Part shown: in pieces, positions 11,986 through 21,288 of the stretch
Position numbering within the stretch: the stretch's first letter is position 1
Layout: each line of letters begins with the position of its first letter
Origin: Enterobacter dykesii
GTDB taxonomy: Bacteria; Pseudomonadota; Gammaproteobacteria; Enterobacterales; Enterobacteriaceae
Assembly: GCF_008364625.2 (NCBI RefSeq)
Contig: NZ_CP126604.1
Span: 2,976,001-3,040,000 of the forward strand
Direction of reading: 5' to 3'
Length of the DNA: 64,000 nt
Made by a program: the position numbers and the translations under genes
The notes under the pieces: generated by a model
Seen by the model: only the letters and a program-made list of their open reading frames with translations
The model's database searches: none
Told to the model about the DNA's origin: nothing

Positions 11986-12677
11986 AAAAAATTATTGATA
12001 ACATTCCCTTAGATTGTTTAGTGGTTATTGGCTCTCATGCCAGAGGGGATGACGACCGCCATTCAGACGTGGACTTACTTGGGATTGTAAAGAATAGTCA
12101 ACCCGAAATGATTAATGTAAAAAAAATTAATCTTGCAATCTATTCCGAGCATGACATGTCTCAGATGATGCAATCAGGAAATCTATTTGCATTGCACATT
12201 GTAAATGAAGGAATACCTTTAACAAATGAATTGTTATTTAAAAAGCTTTGCACTTGTTTCACATATAAGGATTCTTACGCACGAGATAAAAAAGTTTCTT
12301 ACTTAATGGGGTCTATGATTTTAGGGCATCGCGAATCTATCACAAACTGGGCAGTTGTGAATAAAAGAATTGCTTGGTGCGTAAGAACTTATATTCTTTC
12401 TTTGATGGCTGAAAAAAGAACCCCCATGTTTTCAAAAAATGAAATTGCTTTTTTTGGCTCTCACGCACATAAAGAATTATCTTACGCAGATCTTTTAGAG
12501 TTAATTAATGCAAAACAAGTTAATGGTTATTCAGAAAATATCTTTAACACTTTTATCCGTTTTATGAATTCAATTATATATTGCCAACCCTCTGTAGCGG
12601 AAACCAATATAATATTTAATGAAGAAAGTATATTGCAACATACTTTCGATAGGATGCAATCAAACCATTATCGTTAA
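11982..12677 (+). CDS. Nucleotidyltransferase-fold protein partnered with the membrane protein
   Basis: A 231-residue protein with a minimal nucleotidyltransferase (polymerase-beta fold) signature at its N-terminus: G17-S18, then HARG and S28-D29-V30-D31, matching G[GS]-X9-13-[DE]h[DE]. The next strand reads KINLAIYS, so the third catalytic acid usual in this fold is not obvious and activity is uncertain. The C-terminal two thirds look helical. It starts within the stop of the pentapeptide gene (ATGA), which implies coupled translation. Partner toxin-antitoxin, aminoglycoside-type transferase, or signal-synthesis roles are all possible; none can be chosen from sequence alone. Low GC and atypical position between baeR and yegQ point to horizontal acquisition. 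Confidence 0.7.
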   Translation: MKKIIDNIPLDCLVVIGSHARGDDDRHSDVDLLGIVKNSQPEMINVKKINLAIYSEHDMSQMMQSGNLFALHIVNEGIPLTNELLFKKLCTCFTYKDSYARDKKVSYLMGSMILGHRESITNWAVVNKRIAWCVRTYILSLMAEKRTPMFSKNEIAFFGSHAHKELSYADLLELINAKQVNGYSENIFNTFIRFMNSIIYCQPSVAETNIIFNEESILQHTFDRMQSNHYR

Positions 12678-12872
12678 TGGTATTATTACTTCTATTAATT
12701 ATATTACTATATTTAGAAAATAACATATTAAAGGTTTTGTAACTTACGATTTTTTTCAACTTTACCTCCCTGTCCCGCAGCGCTACAATGCCCGCCCTTA
12801 AAGTGGGGGATCTCCCCTTACCGCTGCACCTGGTGCACGCGGATCTGACCTGTCATCAGAACGAGAACAAAC

Positions 12873-14234
12873 ATGTTTAAACCGGAACTCCTTTCCCCGG
12901 CGGGAACGCTGCAAAATATGCGTTACGCTTTCGCCTATGGTGCCGACGCCGTTTATGCGGGCCAGCCGCGCTACTCGCTGCGCGTGCGCAACAACGAATT
13001 CAACCACGAGAACCTGCAGCTCGGCATCAACGAAGCGCATGCCCTGGGCAAAAAATTCTACGTGGTCGTGAACATCGCGCCGCACAACGCCAAGCTGAAA
13101 ACGTTCATTCGCGATCTGAAGCCCGTTGTGGATATGGGGCCGGACGCGCTGATCATGTCGGACCCGGGTTTAATCATGCTGGTTCGGGAGAACTTCCCGG
13201 AGATGGATATTCACCTCTCCGTACAGGCTAACGCCGTCAACTGGGCGACGGTGAAGTTCTGGAAGCAGATGGGGTTGACCCGCGTCATCCTGTCCCGCGA
13301 GCTTTCGCTGGAAGAGATTGAAGAGATCCGCACCCAGGTGCCGGATATGGAAATCGAAATCTTCGTTCACGGCGCGCTGTGCATGGCCTACTCCGGCCGC
13401 TGCCTTCTCTCCGGCTATATCAACAAGCGCGACCCGAACCAGGGCACCTGCACCAACGCCTGCCGCTGGGAATATAACGTCCAGGAAGGCAAAGAGGATG
13501 ACGTCGGTAATATCGTGCACAAGCACGAGCCTATTCCGGTGACCAACGTTGAGCCTACGCTGGGCATCGGTGCGCCAACCGACAGCGTGTTTATGATTGA
13601 AGAAGCCAAACGTCCGGGCGAGTACATGACCGCCTTTGAAGACGAGCACGGCACCTACATCATGAACTCGAAAGATCTGCGCGCCATCGCCCACGTTGAG
13701 CGTCTGACACAGATGGGCGTGCACTCTCTTAAAATCGAAGGCCGCACCAAATCCTATTACTACTGCGCGCGCACAGCGCAGGTGTACCGCAAAGCCATCG
13801 ACGATGCGGCGGCCGGTAAACCGTTCGATACCAGCCTGCTGGAAACTCTGGAAGGCCTGGCGCACCGCGGCTATACCGAAGGATTCCTGCGTCGTCATAC
13901 TCACGATGACTACCAGAACTACGAGCACGGCTACTCCGTTTCCGAGCGCCAGCAGTTTGTCGGCGACTTCACCGGCGAGCGCAAAGGCGCGCTGGCGGCC
14001 GTGGCGGTGAAAAACAAATTCACCAAAGGCGACAGCCTGGAGCTGATGACCCCGCAGGGCAACATGAACTTCACGCTGGAACATCTGGAAAACGGCAAAG
14101 GCGAGGCGATTGACGTGGCGCCGGGCGACGGGCATACCGTCTGGCTGCCGGTTCCGGAAGAGGTGGAGCTGAAGTTTGCGCTGCTGATGCGTAACTTCAA
14201 CGGTGAAAGCACCCGAAACCCACACGGCAAATAG
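12873..14234 (+). CDS. trhP: TrhP (YegQ), U32-family tRNA hydroxylation protein
   Basis: Peptidase-U32-family protein of 453 residues needed for prephenate-dependent formation of 5-hydroxyuridine, the precursor of cmo5U34, in tRNA anticodons (E. coli knowledge). The N-terminal barrel begins MFKPELLSPAGTLQNMRYAFAYGADAVY. The U32 signature with its cysteine cluster is visible (EIFVHGALCMAYSGRCLLSG, then GTCTNACRWEY), fitting an iron-sulfur ligand set. The C-terminal U32 beta domain ends ESTRNPHGK. In E. coli it also lies downstream of baeR, separated by yegP; here yegP is absent and the AT-rich pair occupies that place. Confidence 0.94.
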   Translation: MFKPELLSPAGTLQNMRYAFAYGADAVYAGQPRYSLRVRNNEFNHENLQLGINEAHALGKKFYVVVNIAPHNAKLKTFIRDLKPVVDMGPDALIMSDPGLIMLVRENFPEMDIHLSVQANAVNWATVKFWKQMGLTRVILSRELSLEEIEEIRTQVPDMEIEIFVHGALCMAYSGRCLLSGYINKRDPNQGTCTNACRWEYNVQEGKEDDVGNIVHKHEPIPVTNVEPTLGIGAPTDSVFMIEEAKRPGEYMTAFEDEHGTYIMNSKDLRAIAHVERLTQMGVHSLKIEGRTKSYYYCARTAQVYRKAIDDAAAGKPFDTSLLETLEGLAHRGYTEGFLRRHTHDDYQNYEHGYSVSERQQFVGDFTGERKGALAAVAVKNKFTKGDSLELMTPQGNMNFTLEHLENGKGEAIDVAPGDGHTVWLPVPEEVELKFALLMRNFNGESTRNPHGK

Positions 14235-14269
14235 TTAATCAGGGAAATTTTTTCGCGCTGGGATAATTC

Positions 14270-14312
14270 TTAGAATCGGATCACATACCGCTTCGTTCAA
14301 TACGGGTATTAT
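14270..14312 (+). promoter_or_regulatory. cyaR promoter with class II CRP site
   Basis: A CRP-like site TTAGA-N6-TCACA spans 14270-14285; its right half is perfect and its centre (14277.5) lies at -41.5 relative to the expected CyaR start at 14319, the classic class II position. A TATTAT -10 box lies at 14307-14312. E. coli cyaR is known to be activated by cAMP-CRP, so this agrees with family knowledge. Confidence 0.8.
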
Positions 14313-14318
14313 CCCCCC

Positions 14319-14405
14319 GCTGAAAAACATAACCCATAAATGCTAGCTGTACCAGGAACCACCTCCTTAGCCTGCGTAATCTCCCTTACGCGGGCTTATT
14401 TTTTT
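14319..14405 (+). ncRNA. cyaR: CyaR small regulatory RNA
   Basis: Hfq-binding sRNA that base-pairs with mRNAs such as ompX, luxS, nadE and yqaE to block translation. The sequence is nearly identical to the E. coli RNA as I recall it: 5' end GCTGAAAAACATAACCC, the conserved seed ACCAGGAACCACCTCCTTAG (14351-14370), and a terminator stem TGCGTAA/TTACGCG-type hairpin with a T run ending near 14405. It lies downstream of yegQ exactly as in E. coli. Its 3' terminator is also the 3' end of the DUF523 gene on the opposite strand. Confidence 0.93.
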
Positions 14406-14897
14406 GCCTTCTCTCTCCTCAACCCAGGCAATCAGTTCGTCGATTTGCCCCTCAGAGAAGACGGCTATCCCATGCTCTGCGAGCAACGATGCAGCAACAC
14501 CCCTCCCCGCTTTATGGATCCCGCGAAACGATCCGTCAAAAATAAACTGACTGCCGCACGTTGGGCTGCCATCGGTTAAAAGCGCTGCGCTACACCCCGA
14601 CTCCTGAGCAGCGTGTAGCGCGAGCCAGGCTGCAAGCTGATACTGCTCAGTCACGTCCTGCCCTGTATTTTCCCTAATTCTGGCTTGCCCGCGCATTACG
14701 TCTTTGCCATCAGCGGACATAATCTCTGCCGGAGGACGAGGTACAGGCAGCCCGGCCGCAAGTTCAGGGCAGTGGATAACCAGACGCTGTTCCTGCTGCC
14801 AGCGAATGAGCTGCTCGTTCATTCGCGCTTTTTCACTTCCGTTATAACGAACCTTAAAGCCCATCAGGCACGCGCTTACCAAAATTTTATTCATCAT
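14367..14897 (-). CDS. DUF523 family protein (YbbK-like)
   Basis: A DUF523 protein of about 176 residues, biochemical function not established. Family features are the N-terminal [19 protein letters not shown], the central [20 protein letters not shown] and the Cys-containing SPTCGS with nearby [15 protein letters not shown]. Three in-frame candidate starts (GTG, ATG, ATG) follow each other; the AAGAAAG directly upstream favours one of the ATGs (14897 or 14894). The last roughly 13 codons ([12 protein letters not shown] region) are antisense to the CyaR terminator, so the two genes converge with overlap. Confidence 0.88.
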   Translation of the reverse strand: MMNKILVSACLMGFKVRYNGSEKARMNEQLIRWQQEQRLVIHCPELAAGLPVPRPPAEIMSADGKDVMRGQARIRENTGQDVTEQYQLAAWLALHAAQESGCSAALLTDGSPTCGSQFIFDGSFRGIHKAGRGVAASLLAEHGIAVFSEGQIDELIAWVEEREGKKISPRKGDYAG

Positions 14898-15038
14898 CAC
14901 TTTCTTGTGATTACATTACTATCATCGCTGGAGTGTAACGCGCTTTCGGGCATATTTTGTTCCTTTCATCCTGTTCTTACCCGCTTTTTTCCTCTCTGCT
15001 ATACACTCTTACTAACGCTAAAAAAGGGAGCAGCGCGG

Positions 15039-15938
15039 ATGGCAACCTATCCAGACAGTTTATTGATTCTCAATGGCAAAAGTGCGGGCAACGATCTGCT
15101 GCGTCAGGCCATCATAGGTTTGCGTGACGATGGCGCGCGCATTCACGTTCGGGTGACGTGGGAAAAAGGCGACGCGGCACGCTATATCAATGAAGCTCTC
15201 GGGCTTGGCGTCAGCACAATCATTTCCGGCGGCGGCGATGGTACCATCAATGAGATCGCCTCTGCGCTTATCAACCTGCCCATAGCAGACCGGCCGGTGA
15301 TGGGCATTTTACCGCTCGGCACCGCCAATGATTTTGCCTCCAGCGCCGGGATCCCGGAAGAGCTGGAGAAGGCGCTTCAGCTGGCGATCCTCGGCAAGGC
15401 CACCGCTGTGGATATCGCACAGGTGAATGATAAAACCTGCTTTATCAATATGGCGACCGGCGGGTTTGGCACGCGCATCACCAGCGAAACGCCGGAAAAG
15501 CTGAAGGCGGCGCTGGGCGGCGTGTCGTACCTGATCCACGGCCTGATGCGCATGGACACCCTCAAGCCTGACCGATGCGAAATTCGCGGCGAGGATTTTC
15601 AGTGGCAGGGTGACGCGCTGGTAATTGGGATTGGCAACGGACGTCAGGCGGGCGGTGGACAGCAGCTCTGCCCGGAGGCGCTGATTAATGACGGACAGCT
15701 TCAGCTGCGTATTTTCACGGGCGACGGCCTGCTGCCCGCGCTGTTTACCACGCTGACGCAGCCGGAAGAGAGTCCAAATATCATCGCCGGGAAATCGGCG
15801 TGGTTTGAAGTGAATGCTCCCCACGGGATGACCTTTAACCTCGACGGAGAGCCGCTGAGCGGAACGCAGTTCCGCATTGAGGTATTGCCCGGCGCGCTGC
15901 AGTGTCGGCTACCGCCGGACTGCGTGCTTTTGCGCTGA
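15039..15938 (+). CDS. yegS: YegS, lipid kinase
   Basis: Diacylglycerol-kinase-family lipid kinase of 299 residues; the E. coli enzyme phosphorylates phosphatidylglycerol in vitro. The nucleotide-binding signature [13 protein letters not shown] is near residue 62, followed by GTANDFA, and the C-terminal beta domain ends [20 protein letters not shown]. The frame is open far upstream, but ATG 15039 has AAGGGAG about 8 nt before it and gives the usual length. It converges on fbaB across a short hairpin. Confidence 0.95.
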   Translation: MATYPDSLLILNGKSAGNDLLRQAIIGLRDDGARIHVRVTWEKGDAARYINEALGLGVSTIISGGGDGTINEIASALINLPIADRPVMGILPLGTANDFASSAGIPEELEKALQLAILGKATAVDIAQVNDKTCFINMATGGFGTRITSETPEKLKAALGGVSYLIHGLMRMDTLKPDRCEIRGEDFQWQGDALVIGIGNGRQAGGGQQLCPEALINDGQLQLRIFTGDGLLPALFTTLTQPEESPNIIAGKSAWFEVNAPHGMTFNLDGEPLSGTQFRIEVLPGALQCRLPPDCVLLR

Positions 15939-15962
15939 TGTTTCACACGGTGCGCGATGATG

Positions 15963-15983
15963 CCCTCTCCCACCGGGAGAGGG
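15963..15983. terminator. Hairpin between yegS and fbaB
   Basis: A perfect 9-bp stem, CCCTCTCCC / GGGAGAGGG with a 3-nt loop, sits between the convergent yegS and fbaB stops. There is no long T run, so it may be a weak bidirectional terminator or an mRNA end protector. Confidence 0.55.
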
Positions 15984-15994
15984 ATATAGAGCCG

Positions 15995-17047
15995 TCAGGC
16001 AATCGTGACTTTGCTGTCCAGATAGACGTCCTGAACCGCATTGATCAGCTTCACGCCGTCGGCCATCGATTTCTTGAACGCCTTGCGTCCAAGGATCAGC
16101 CCCATGCCGCCCGCACGTTTGTTGATCACCGCCGTACGCACCGCGTCTGACAGGTCGGTATCACCGCCCGCCGCGCCGCCGGAGTTGATCAGCCCCGCAC
16201 GGCCCATGTAGCAGTTCGCCAGCTGGTAGCGCACCAGGTCGATCGGGTTATCGCTGGTCAGCTTGCTGTAAACGCGATCGTCGGTGTAGCCAAAGTTCAC
16301 CGCTTTGTAGCCGCCGTTATTCTCGGCCATTTTCTGCTTCACGATATCCGCGCCGATGGTCGCCGCCAGGTGGTTCGCCTGCCCGGTCAGGTCGGCAGAC
16401 ACGTGGTAATCCACGCCGTCTTTCTTGAACGCGTTGTTGCGCAGATATGCCCACAGTACGGTGACCATGCCCAGCTCGTGCGCGCGCTCAAACGCCGCGG
16501 AGATCTCTTCAATCTGACGGCGCGACTGTTCGGAGCCGAAGTAAATCGTCGCCCCTACCGCCACCGCGCCCATGTTGAACGCCTGCTCGACGCTGGCGTA
16601 GAGGGTCTGGTCATATTCGGTTGGATAGCTAAGGGTTTCGTTATGGTTCAGCTTCACAAGGAACGGAATGCGGTGGGCATAGCGACGCGAAACCGAGGCC
16701 AGCACGCCGTAGGTAGACGCCACGCAGTTACAGCCCGCTTCAATCGCCAGCTCAACAATGTTCTTCGGATCGAAATAGAGCGGATTCGCCGCAAAAGAGG
16801 CGCCCGCAGAGTGCTCAACGCCCTGGTCCACCGGTAGGATAGAGAGATACCCGGTGCCGCCGAGCCGCCCGGTGTTGTAAAGCGTCTGCATATTTCGCAG
16901 GACAGCAGGCGGACGGTTGTTATCGATCATCACGCGGTCAACGTAGTCGTGACCAGGCAGATACAGCTGGTCGGCTGGAATGGTCATACAACGATGCTGT
17001 AAAAGGCTGTCGGCGTCTTTGCCAAGCAACTGCGCAATATCAGTCAT
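15995..17047 (-). CDS. fbaB: FbaB, class I fructose-bisphosphate aldolase
   Basis: Schiff-base aldolase of the DhnA family, 350 residues, cleaving fructose 1,6-bisphosphate to DHAP and glyceraldehyde 3-phosphate, mainly during gluconeogenic growth. Characteristic segments are [28 protein letters not shown] and [14 protein letters not shown], which holds the expected Schiff-base lysine. It is divergent from yegT across a 250-bp intergenic region that would hold both promoters. Confidence 0.95.
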   Translation of the reverse strand: MTDIAQLLGKDADSLLQHRCMTIPADQLYLPGHDYVDRVMIDNNRPPAVLRNMQTLYNTGRLGGTGYLSILPVDQGVEHSAGASFAANPLYFDPKNIVELAIEAGCNCVASTYGVLASVSRRYAHRIPFLVKLNHNETLSYPTEYDQTLYASVEQAFNMGAVAVGATIYFGSEQSRRQIEEISAAFERAHELGMVTVLWAYLRNNAFKKDGVDYHVSADLTGQANHLAATIGADIVKQKMAENNGGYKAVNFGYTDDRVYSKLTSDNPIDLVRYQLANCYMGRAGLINSGGAAGGDTDLSDAVRTAVINKRAGGMGLILGRKAFKKSMADGVKLINAVQDVYLDSKVTIA

Positions 17048-17297
17048 GTGATACTCCCGTAAGTCCGACGTCGTGTCGGTGTGTGTTTATCCAGTCCCAT
17101 CTTTTATGGGCAGACTAAGCCTGGTACCGACTTAACAGATTTTCCACTCTTTGCTTTTTTTTTCAGCACAATCTGCTGGCTCGATTCGTGTACAACAAAA
17201 CTGTTACATTGATCAAACAATCGCCACAAAGGTATTTAAAAGGTATTATTGAGTGGTATGTTAAAGGCGTACCCTCTCTGACATGCAGGATTATAAA

Positions 17298-18575
17298 ATG
17301 AAAACGAAAGTCCAACTGTCATTCATGATGTTTGTTGAATGGTTTATCTGGGGCGCATGGTTTGTGCCGCTGTGGCTGTGGCTGAGCAAAAGCGGTTTTA
17401 CCGCCGGGGAAATCGGCTGGTCTTACGCCTGTACCGCCATTGCCGCGATCCTCTCGCCGATTCTGGTCGGCTCGCTGACGGACCGCTTCTTCGCCGCGCA
17501 GAAAGTGCTGTCAGTGCTGATGTTCGCCGGCGCGATTCTGATGTACTTCGCCGCGCAGCAAACCCAGTTCAGCACCTTCTTCCCGCTGCTTTTGGTTTAC
17601 TCCCTGACCTATATGCCGACCATCGCGCTGACCAACAGTATCGCCTTTGCCAACGTGGACGACGTCGAGGCCGATTTCCCGCGTATCCGCGTGATGGGCA
17701 CTATCGGCTGGATCGCCTCCGGGCTGGCGTGCGGGTTCCTGCCGCAGATGCTGGGCTACAGCGATATTTCCGACACCAATATCCCGCTGCTGATGACGGC
17801 AGCCAGCTCCGCCCTGCTCGGCGTCTTTGCCCTGTTCCTGCCAAATACGCCGCCGAAAAGTACCGGCAAGCTGGACTTCAAAGTGATGCTGGGGCTGGAC
17901 GCGCTGATCCTGCTGCGCGACAGAAACTTTCTGGTGTTCTTCTTCTGCTCGTTCCTGTTCGCCATGCCGCTGGCCTTCTATTACATCTTCGCCAACGGCT
18001 ACCTCACCGAAGTGGGGATGAAAAACGCCACCGGCTGGATGACGCTCGGCCAGTTCTCCGAAATCTTCTTTATGCTCGCCCTGCCGTTCTTTACCAAACG
18101 CTTTGGTATTAAGAAGGTCTTACTGCTGGGTCTGATTACCGCCGCCATCCGCTACGGGTTCTTTGTTTACGGCGGAGCGGAACAATACTTTACCTACGCC
18201 CTATTGTTCCTCGGCATTCTGCTGCACGGCGTGAGCTATGACTTCTACTACGTCACCGCGTATATCTACGTGGACAAAAAAGCGCCGGTGCATATGCGTA
18301 CCGCCGCGCAGGGTCTGATTACGCTGTGCTGTCAGGGCTTTGGCAGCCTGCTGGGTTACCGCCTGGGCGGCGTGATGATGGAAAAAATGTTCGCCTACAA
18401 AGAGCCGGTGAATGGGCTGACCTTCAACTGGGCCGGAATGTGGACGTTTGGTGCAATCATGATTGCCGTGATTGCCGTGCTGTTTATGCTGTTTTTCCGC
18501 GAATCGGATAAAGAGATCGCCGCCATTGCGGTGGTTGATGGCGATGCCGCGCTGACACAAGGGGAAGTTAAATGA
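17298..18575 (+). CDS. yegT: YegT, nucleoside-type MFS transporter
   Basis: Membrane transporter of the nucleoside:H+ symporter branch of the MFS (NupG/XapB-like), 425 residues with about 12 hydrophobic segments. It begins MKTKVQLSFMMFVEWFIWGAWFVPLW; the frame is open to an ATG at 17283, but AGGA at 17287-17290 lies 7 nt before ATG 17298 and the protein then matches E. coli YegT. It overlaps yegU by 4 nt. With an ADP-ribosylglycohydrolase and a PfkB kinase it forms the yegTUV operon, suggesting uptake and breakdown of a nucleoside-like compound (inference). Confidence 0.94.
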   Translation: MKTKVQLSFMMFVEWFIWGAWFVPLWLWLSKSGFTAGEIGWSYACTAIAAILSPILVGSLTDRFFAAQKVLSVLMFAGAILMYFAAQQTQFSTFFPLLLVYSLTYMPTIALTNSIAFANVDDVEADFPRIRVMGTIGWIASGLACGFLPQMLGYSDISDTNIPLLMTAASSALLGVFALFLPNTPPKSTGKLDFKVMLGLDALILLRDRNFLVFFFCSFLFAMPLAFYYIFANGYLTEVGMKNATGWMTLGQFSEIFFMLALPFFTKRFGIKKVLLLGLITAAIRYGFFVYGGAEQYFTYALLFLGILLHGVSYDFYYVTAYIYVDKKAPVHMRTAAQGLITLCCQGFGSLLGYRLGGVMMEKMFAYKEPVNGLTFNWAGMWTFGAIMIAVIAVLFMLFFRESDKEIAAIAVVDGDAALTQGEVK

Positions 18576-19576
18576 AACAAGAACGTGTTCTCGGTGCCCT
18601 TTACGGGCAGGCGTTAGGGGATGCGATGGGCATGCCGTCGGAGCTGTGGCCGAGAAAGCGCGTCAAAGCGCACTTCGGCTGGATCGACCGCTTTTTACCC
18701 GGCCCGGCAGAGAATAATGCGGCCTGCTATTTCAAACAGGCAGAGTTCACCGACGATACCTCAATGGCGCTGTGCCTGGCGGACGCGCTCATCGAGTGCG
18801 ACGGGGAGATTAACGCGGACGTTATCGGCAAGCATATTCTGCGCTGGGCGCTCGATTTCGACGCGTTTAATAAGAACGTGCTCGGCCCGACCTCCAAAAT
18901 CGCGCTTAATGCGATTCGCGACGGCAAGCCGGTTAGCGAACTGGACAACAACGGCGTAACCAACGGGGCGGCGATGCGCGCCTCCCCGCTGGGCTGCCTG
19001 CTTCCGGCTACGCGTCTGGAACACTTTGTTGAGCAGGTGGCGCTGGCCTCCAGCCCGACCCATAAATCGGACCTCGCCATTGCCGGCGCGGTGGTGATTG
19101 CCTGGGCGGTTTCGCGCGCCGTCGACGGCGAAAGCTGGCAGAACATCGTCGATGCCCTGCCGGGTATCGCCCGCTATGCGCAGGAGGCGAAAACCACCAC
19201 CTTCAGCGCGTCGCTGGCGGCACGTATTGAGCTGGCGCTTAAGGCCGTACGGGAAGCCAACGGGGTTGAGTCCGCCAGCGAGCAGGTTTACCAGCTCGTG
19301 GGGGCCGGAACCAGCACCATTGAGTCCGTTCCGGCGGCCATTGCGATGGTCGAACTGGCGGGAACCGACCCGAACCGCTGCGCCATTTTATGCGCCAATC
19401 TGGGCGGCGACACCGACACCATTGGCGCAATGGCGACGGCCATCTGCGGCGCGCTCCACGGCGTCCAGGCGATTGACCCGGTGCTCAAAGCCGAACTCGA
19501 CGCCGTCAACCGGCTCGATTTCGGCCACTATTGCGAGAAACTGCTGCACTACCGGGAGCAAAGGGAGGGCGTATGA
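18572..19576 (+). CDS. yegU: YegU, ADP-ribosylglycohydrolase family hydrolase
   Basis: Putative ADP-ribosylglycohydrolase/crystallin J1 family enzyme, 334 residues. The metal-binding motifs are intact: FTDDTSMALCLADAL near residue 64 and NLGGDTDTIGAMATAICGALHG near residue 273. It probably removes ADP-ribose or a related glycosyl group from a small molecule; the true substrate is unknown. Starts within the yegT stop (ATGA) and its stop overlaps yegV likewise, so the three genes are co-translated. Confidence 0.93.
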   Translation: MKQERVLGALYGQALGDAMGMPSELWPRKRVKAHFGWIDRFLPGPAENNAACYFKQAEFTDDTSMALCLADALIECDGEINADVIGKHILRWALDFDAFNKNVLGPTSKIALNAIRDGKPVSELDNNGVTNGAAMRASPLGCLLPATRLEHFVEQVALASSPTHKSDLAIAGAVVIAWAVSRAVDGESWQNIVDALPGIARYAQEAKTTTFSASLAARIELALKAVREANGVESASEQVYQLVGAGTSTIESVPAAIAMVELAGTDPNRCAILCANLGGDTDTIGAMATAICGALHGVQAIDPVLKAELDAVNRLDFGHYCEKLLHYREQREGV

Positions 19577-20526
19577 ATTCATTTGCCCAACGTCTCGACA
19601 CCCTGCACGCCGCGCGCCCGGTGACGGTGCTGGGCGCGGCGGTGATTGACGTCATCGCCGACGCCTACGCCCTGCCCTGGCGCGGGTGCGATATCGAGCT
19701 CAAACAACAGAGCGTGAATATCGGCGGCTGCGCGCTGAACATTGCCATCGCCCTGAAACGGCTCGGCATTGCGTCGCAAAACGCCCTGCCCGTCGGTCAC
19801 GGCGTCTGGGCGGATATTATCCGCAACGCGATGGCGAAGCAGGATCTGCACAGCGCCATCGAGGCCGAAACCGGCGATAACGGCTGGTGCCTGGCGCTGG
19901 TGGAGCCAGACGGCGAGCGCACCTTTATGTCCTTTAGCGGCGTGGAGAACCAGTGGCAGCAGCGCTGGCTTGATGTGCTCAACGTCCCGTCGAACAGCCT
20001 GGTCTATTTATCCGGCTATCAGCTCGCCTCCTCGTGCGGCGAGCTGCTGACGCGCTGGCTGGAGGGGTTGCAGGACGTGACAGCGTTTATCGATTTCGGC
20101 CCCCGCATCGCGGATATTCCCGACGCGCTGATGGCGCGGATTATGGCCTGCAGGCCGATCGTCTCGCTTAATCGTCAGGAAGCGGAGATCGCAGCTGAAC
20201 GACTGGGTGTCGCGACTGAAAACCTGGGTGTGGAGTGGCAGCATCGCTTCGGCGCCGCGCTGATTGTGCGGCATGATAAAGACGGCGCCGCATGGTATGA
20301 CGGTGACGCCTCGGGCATTGTTCCGCCGTTCCCGGCCACGGTTGTGGACACCATTGGTGCTGGCGACAGCCACGCGGGCGGAACGCTTGCCGGGCTGGCG
20401 GCGGGATGGTCACTGGCAGACGCCGTTCTACTGGGGAATGCCGTGGCGTCCTGGGTAGTCAGCCACCGCGGCGGGGACTGCGCCCCGACTCGCGAGGAAT
20501 TACTCCTCGCACACAAAGACGTATAG
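19573..20526 (+). CDS. yegV: YegV, PfkB-family sugar or nucleoside kinase
   Basis: Ribokinase/PfkB-family kinase of 317 residues. The N-terminal substrate motif VNIGGCALNIAIALKRLG and the C-terminal anion-hole and catalytic motif VDTIGAGDSHAGG are present. ATG 19573 overlaps the yegU stop and has GGGAGGG before it; an upstream in-frame start at 19531 would lie inside yegU and is not preferred. The context suggests phosphorylation of the sugar or nucleoside released by YegU (inference). Its 3' end overlaps the convergent yegW by 27 nt. Confidence 0.94.
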   Translation: MNSFAQRLDTLHAARPVTVLGAAVIDVIADAYALPWRGCDIELKQQSVNIGGCALNIAIALKRLGIASQNALPVGHGVWADIIRNAMAKQDLHSAIEAETGDNGWCLALVEPDGERTFMSFSGVENQWQQRWLDVLNVPSNSLVYLSGYQLASSCGELLTRWLEGLQDVTAFIDFGPRIADIPDALMARIMACRPIVSLNRQEAEIAAERLGVATENLGVEWQHRFGAALIVRHDKDGAAWYDGDASGIVPPFPATVVDTIGAGDSHAGGTLAGLAAGWSLADAVLLGNAVASWVVSHRGGDCAPTREELLLAHKDV

Positions 20527-21246
20527 ATCGCTACGACAGTAGCTGATGCTGTACTCAATCGGCCGGTGCTGTTGGTCAAGCGCGACCTGCTTGATTACCA
20601 GCACCGGTATTTTTTCGTCCATCTTAATGTGCGCCTGAAACTCGCTGTCCGGCATGCGGGCGCTGACCCGTGAACGGGTGCGCTGCGGGAAAATATTCTG
20701 ACTGCGGAAGTAGTCGTACAGCGAAATGCCAATCGCATCCGGATCGGGAATGAGCCCAACCGGGACCCAGGACTCTTCAATCGACACCGCATCGTCATCC
20801 ACATAGCGAATGCGCTTGAGCAAAAAGACCTCGCTATCCGGAGGGATCGACAGATGGTTTGCGACCTCTTCCGGGCATTTCACCACCCGCTTGTTGACCC
20901 ACAGCGTATTAGGTTTTTGGCCGCGCAGCACCACCTGCTGGGAAAAGCCGCGCGCCTCTTTCAGCGAATATTCAAAGATATTGTTGATTTGCGTGCCATA
21001 GCCACGGGAGCGCGTCACCACGCCCTCTTCCTCCAGCGCCTGCATCGCCTTTCGCACGGTGATGCGCGACACCCCGGTTAACTGGCTCAGATCGCGCTCG
21101 CCGGGCAAAATATTCCCGTGCTCCAGCACCCCGCTGCGCACCGCGTTTTTTACCGTTTCGGCAAATTTCAGGTACAGCGGCGTGTTGTCAGGCGCGGCGA
21201 TCCGTTCATTCAGTTGAGCGATTAACCGGGTATGCGCTTGTTCCAT
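20500..21246 (-). CDS. yegW: YegW, GntR/HutC-family transcriptional regulator
   Basis: Regulator of 248 residues with an N-terminal GntR winged helix (about residues 15-80; ILPGERDLSQLTGVSRITVRKAMQALEEEGVV) and a C-terminal UTRA ligand-binding domain (about 100-245). By position it is the likely regulator of yegTUV, as assumed in E. coli. It faces yegV and overlaps its 3' end. Confidence 0.93.
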   Translation of the reverse strand: MEQAHTRLIAQLNERIAAPDNTPLYLKFAETVKNAVRSGVLEHGNILPGERDLSQLTGVSRITVRKAMQALEEEGVVTRSRGYGTQINNIFEYSLKEARGFSQQVVLRGQKPNTLWVNKRVVKCPEEVANHLSIPPDSEVFLLKRIRYVDDDAVSIEESWVPVGLIPDPDAIGISLYDYFRSQNIFPQRTRSRVSARMPDSEFQAHIKMDEKIPVLVIKQVALDQQHRPIEYSISYCRSDLYVFVCEE

Positions 21247-21288
21247 CTCTGTTTTCTCAGGCGTGGTGTTTCCTGCCAGTATACTGGG

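Noticed and set aside
11982-12677. Firm assignment of the nucleotidyltransferase as a CBASS cyclase
   Set aside because: The generic signature is present, but the third acid is unclear and the length (231) is short for CD-NTases; left as an unclassified nucleotidyltransferase.
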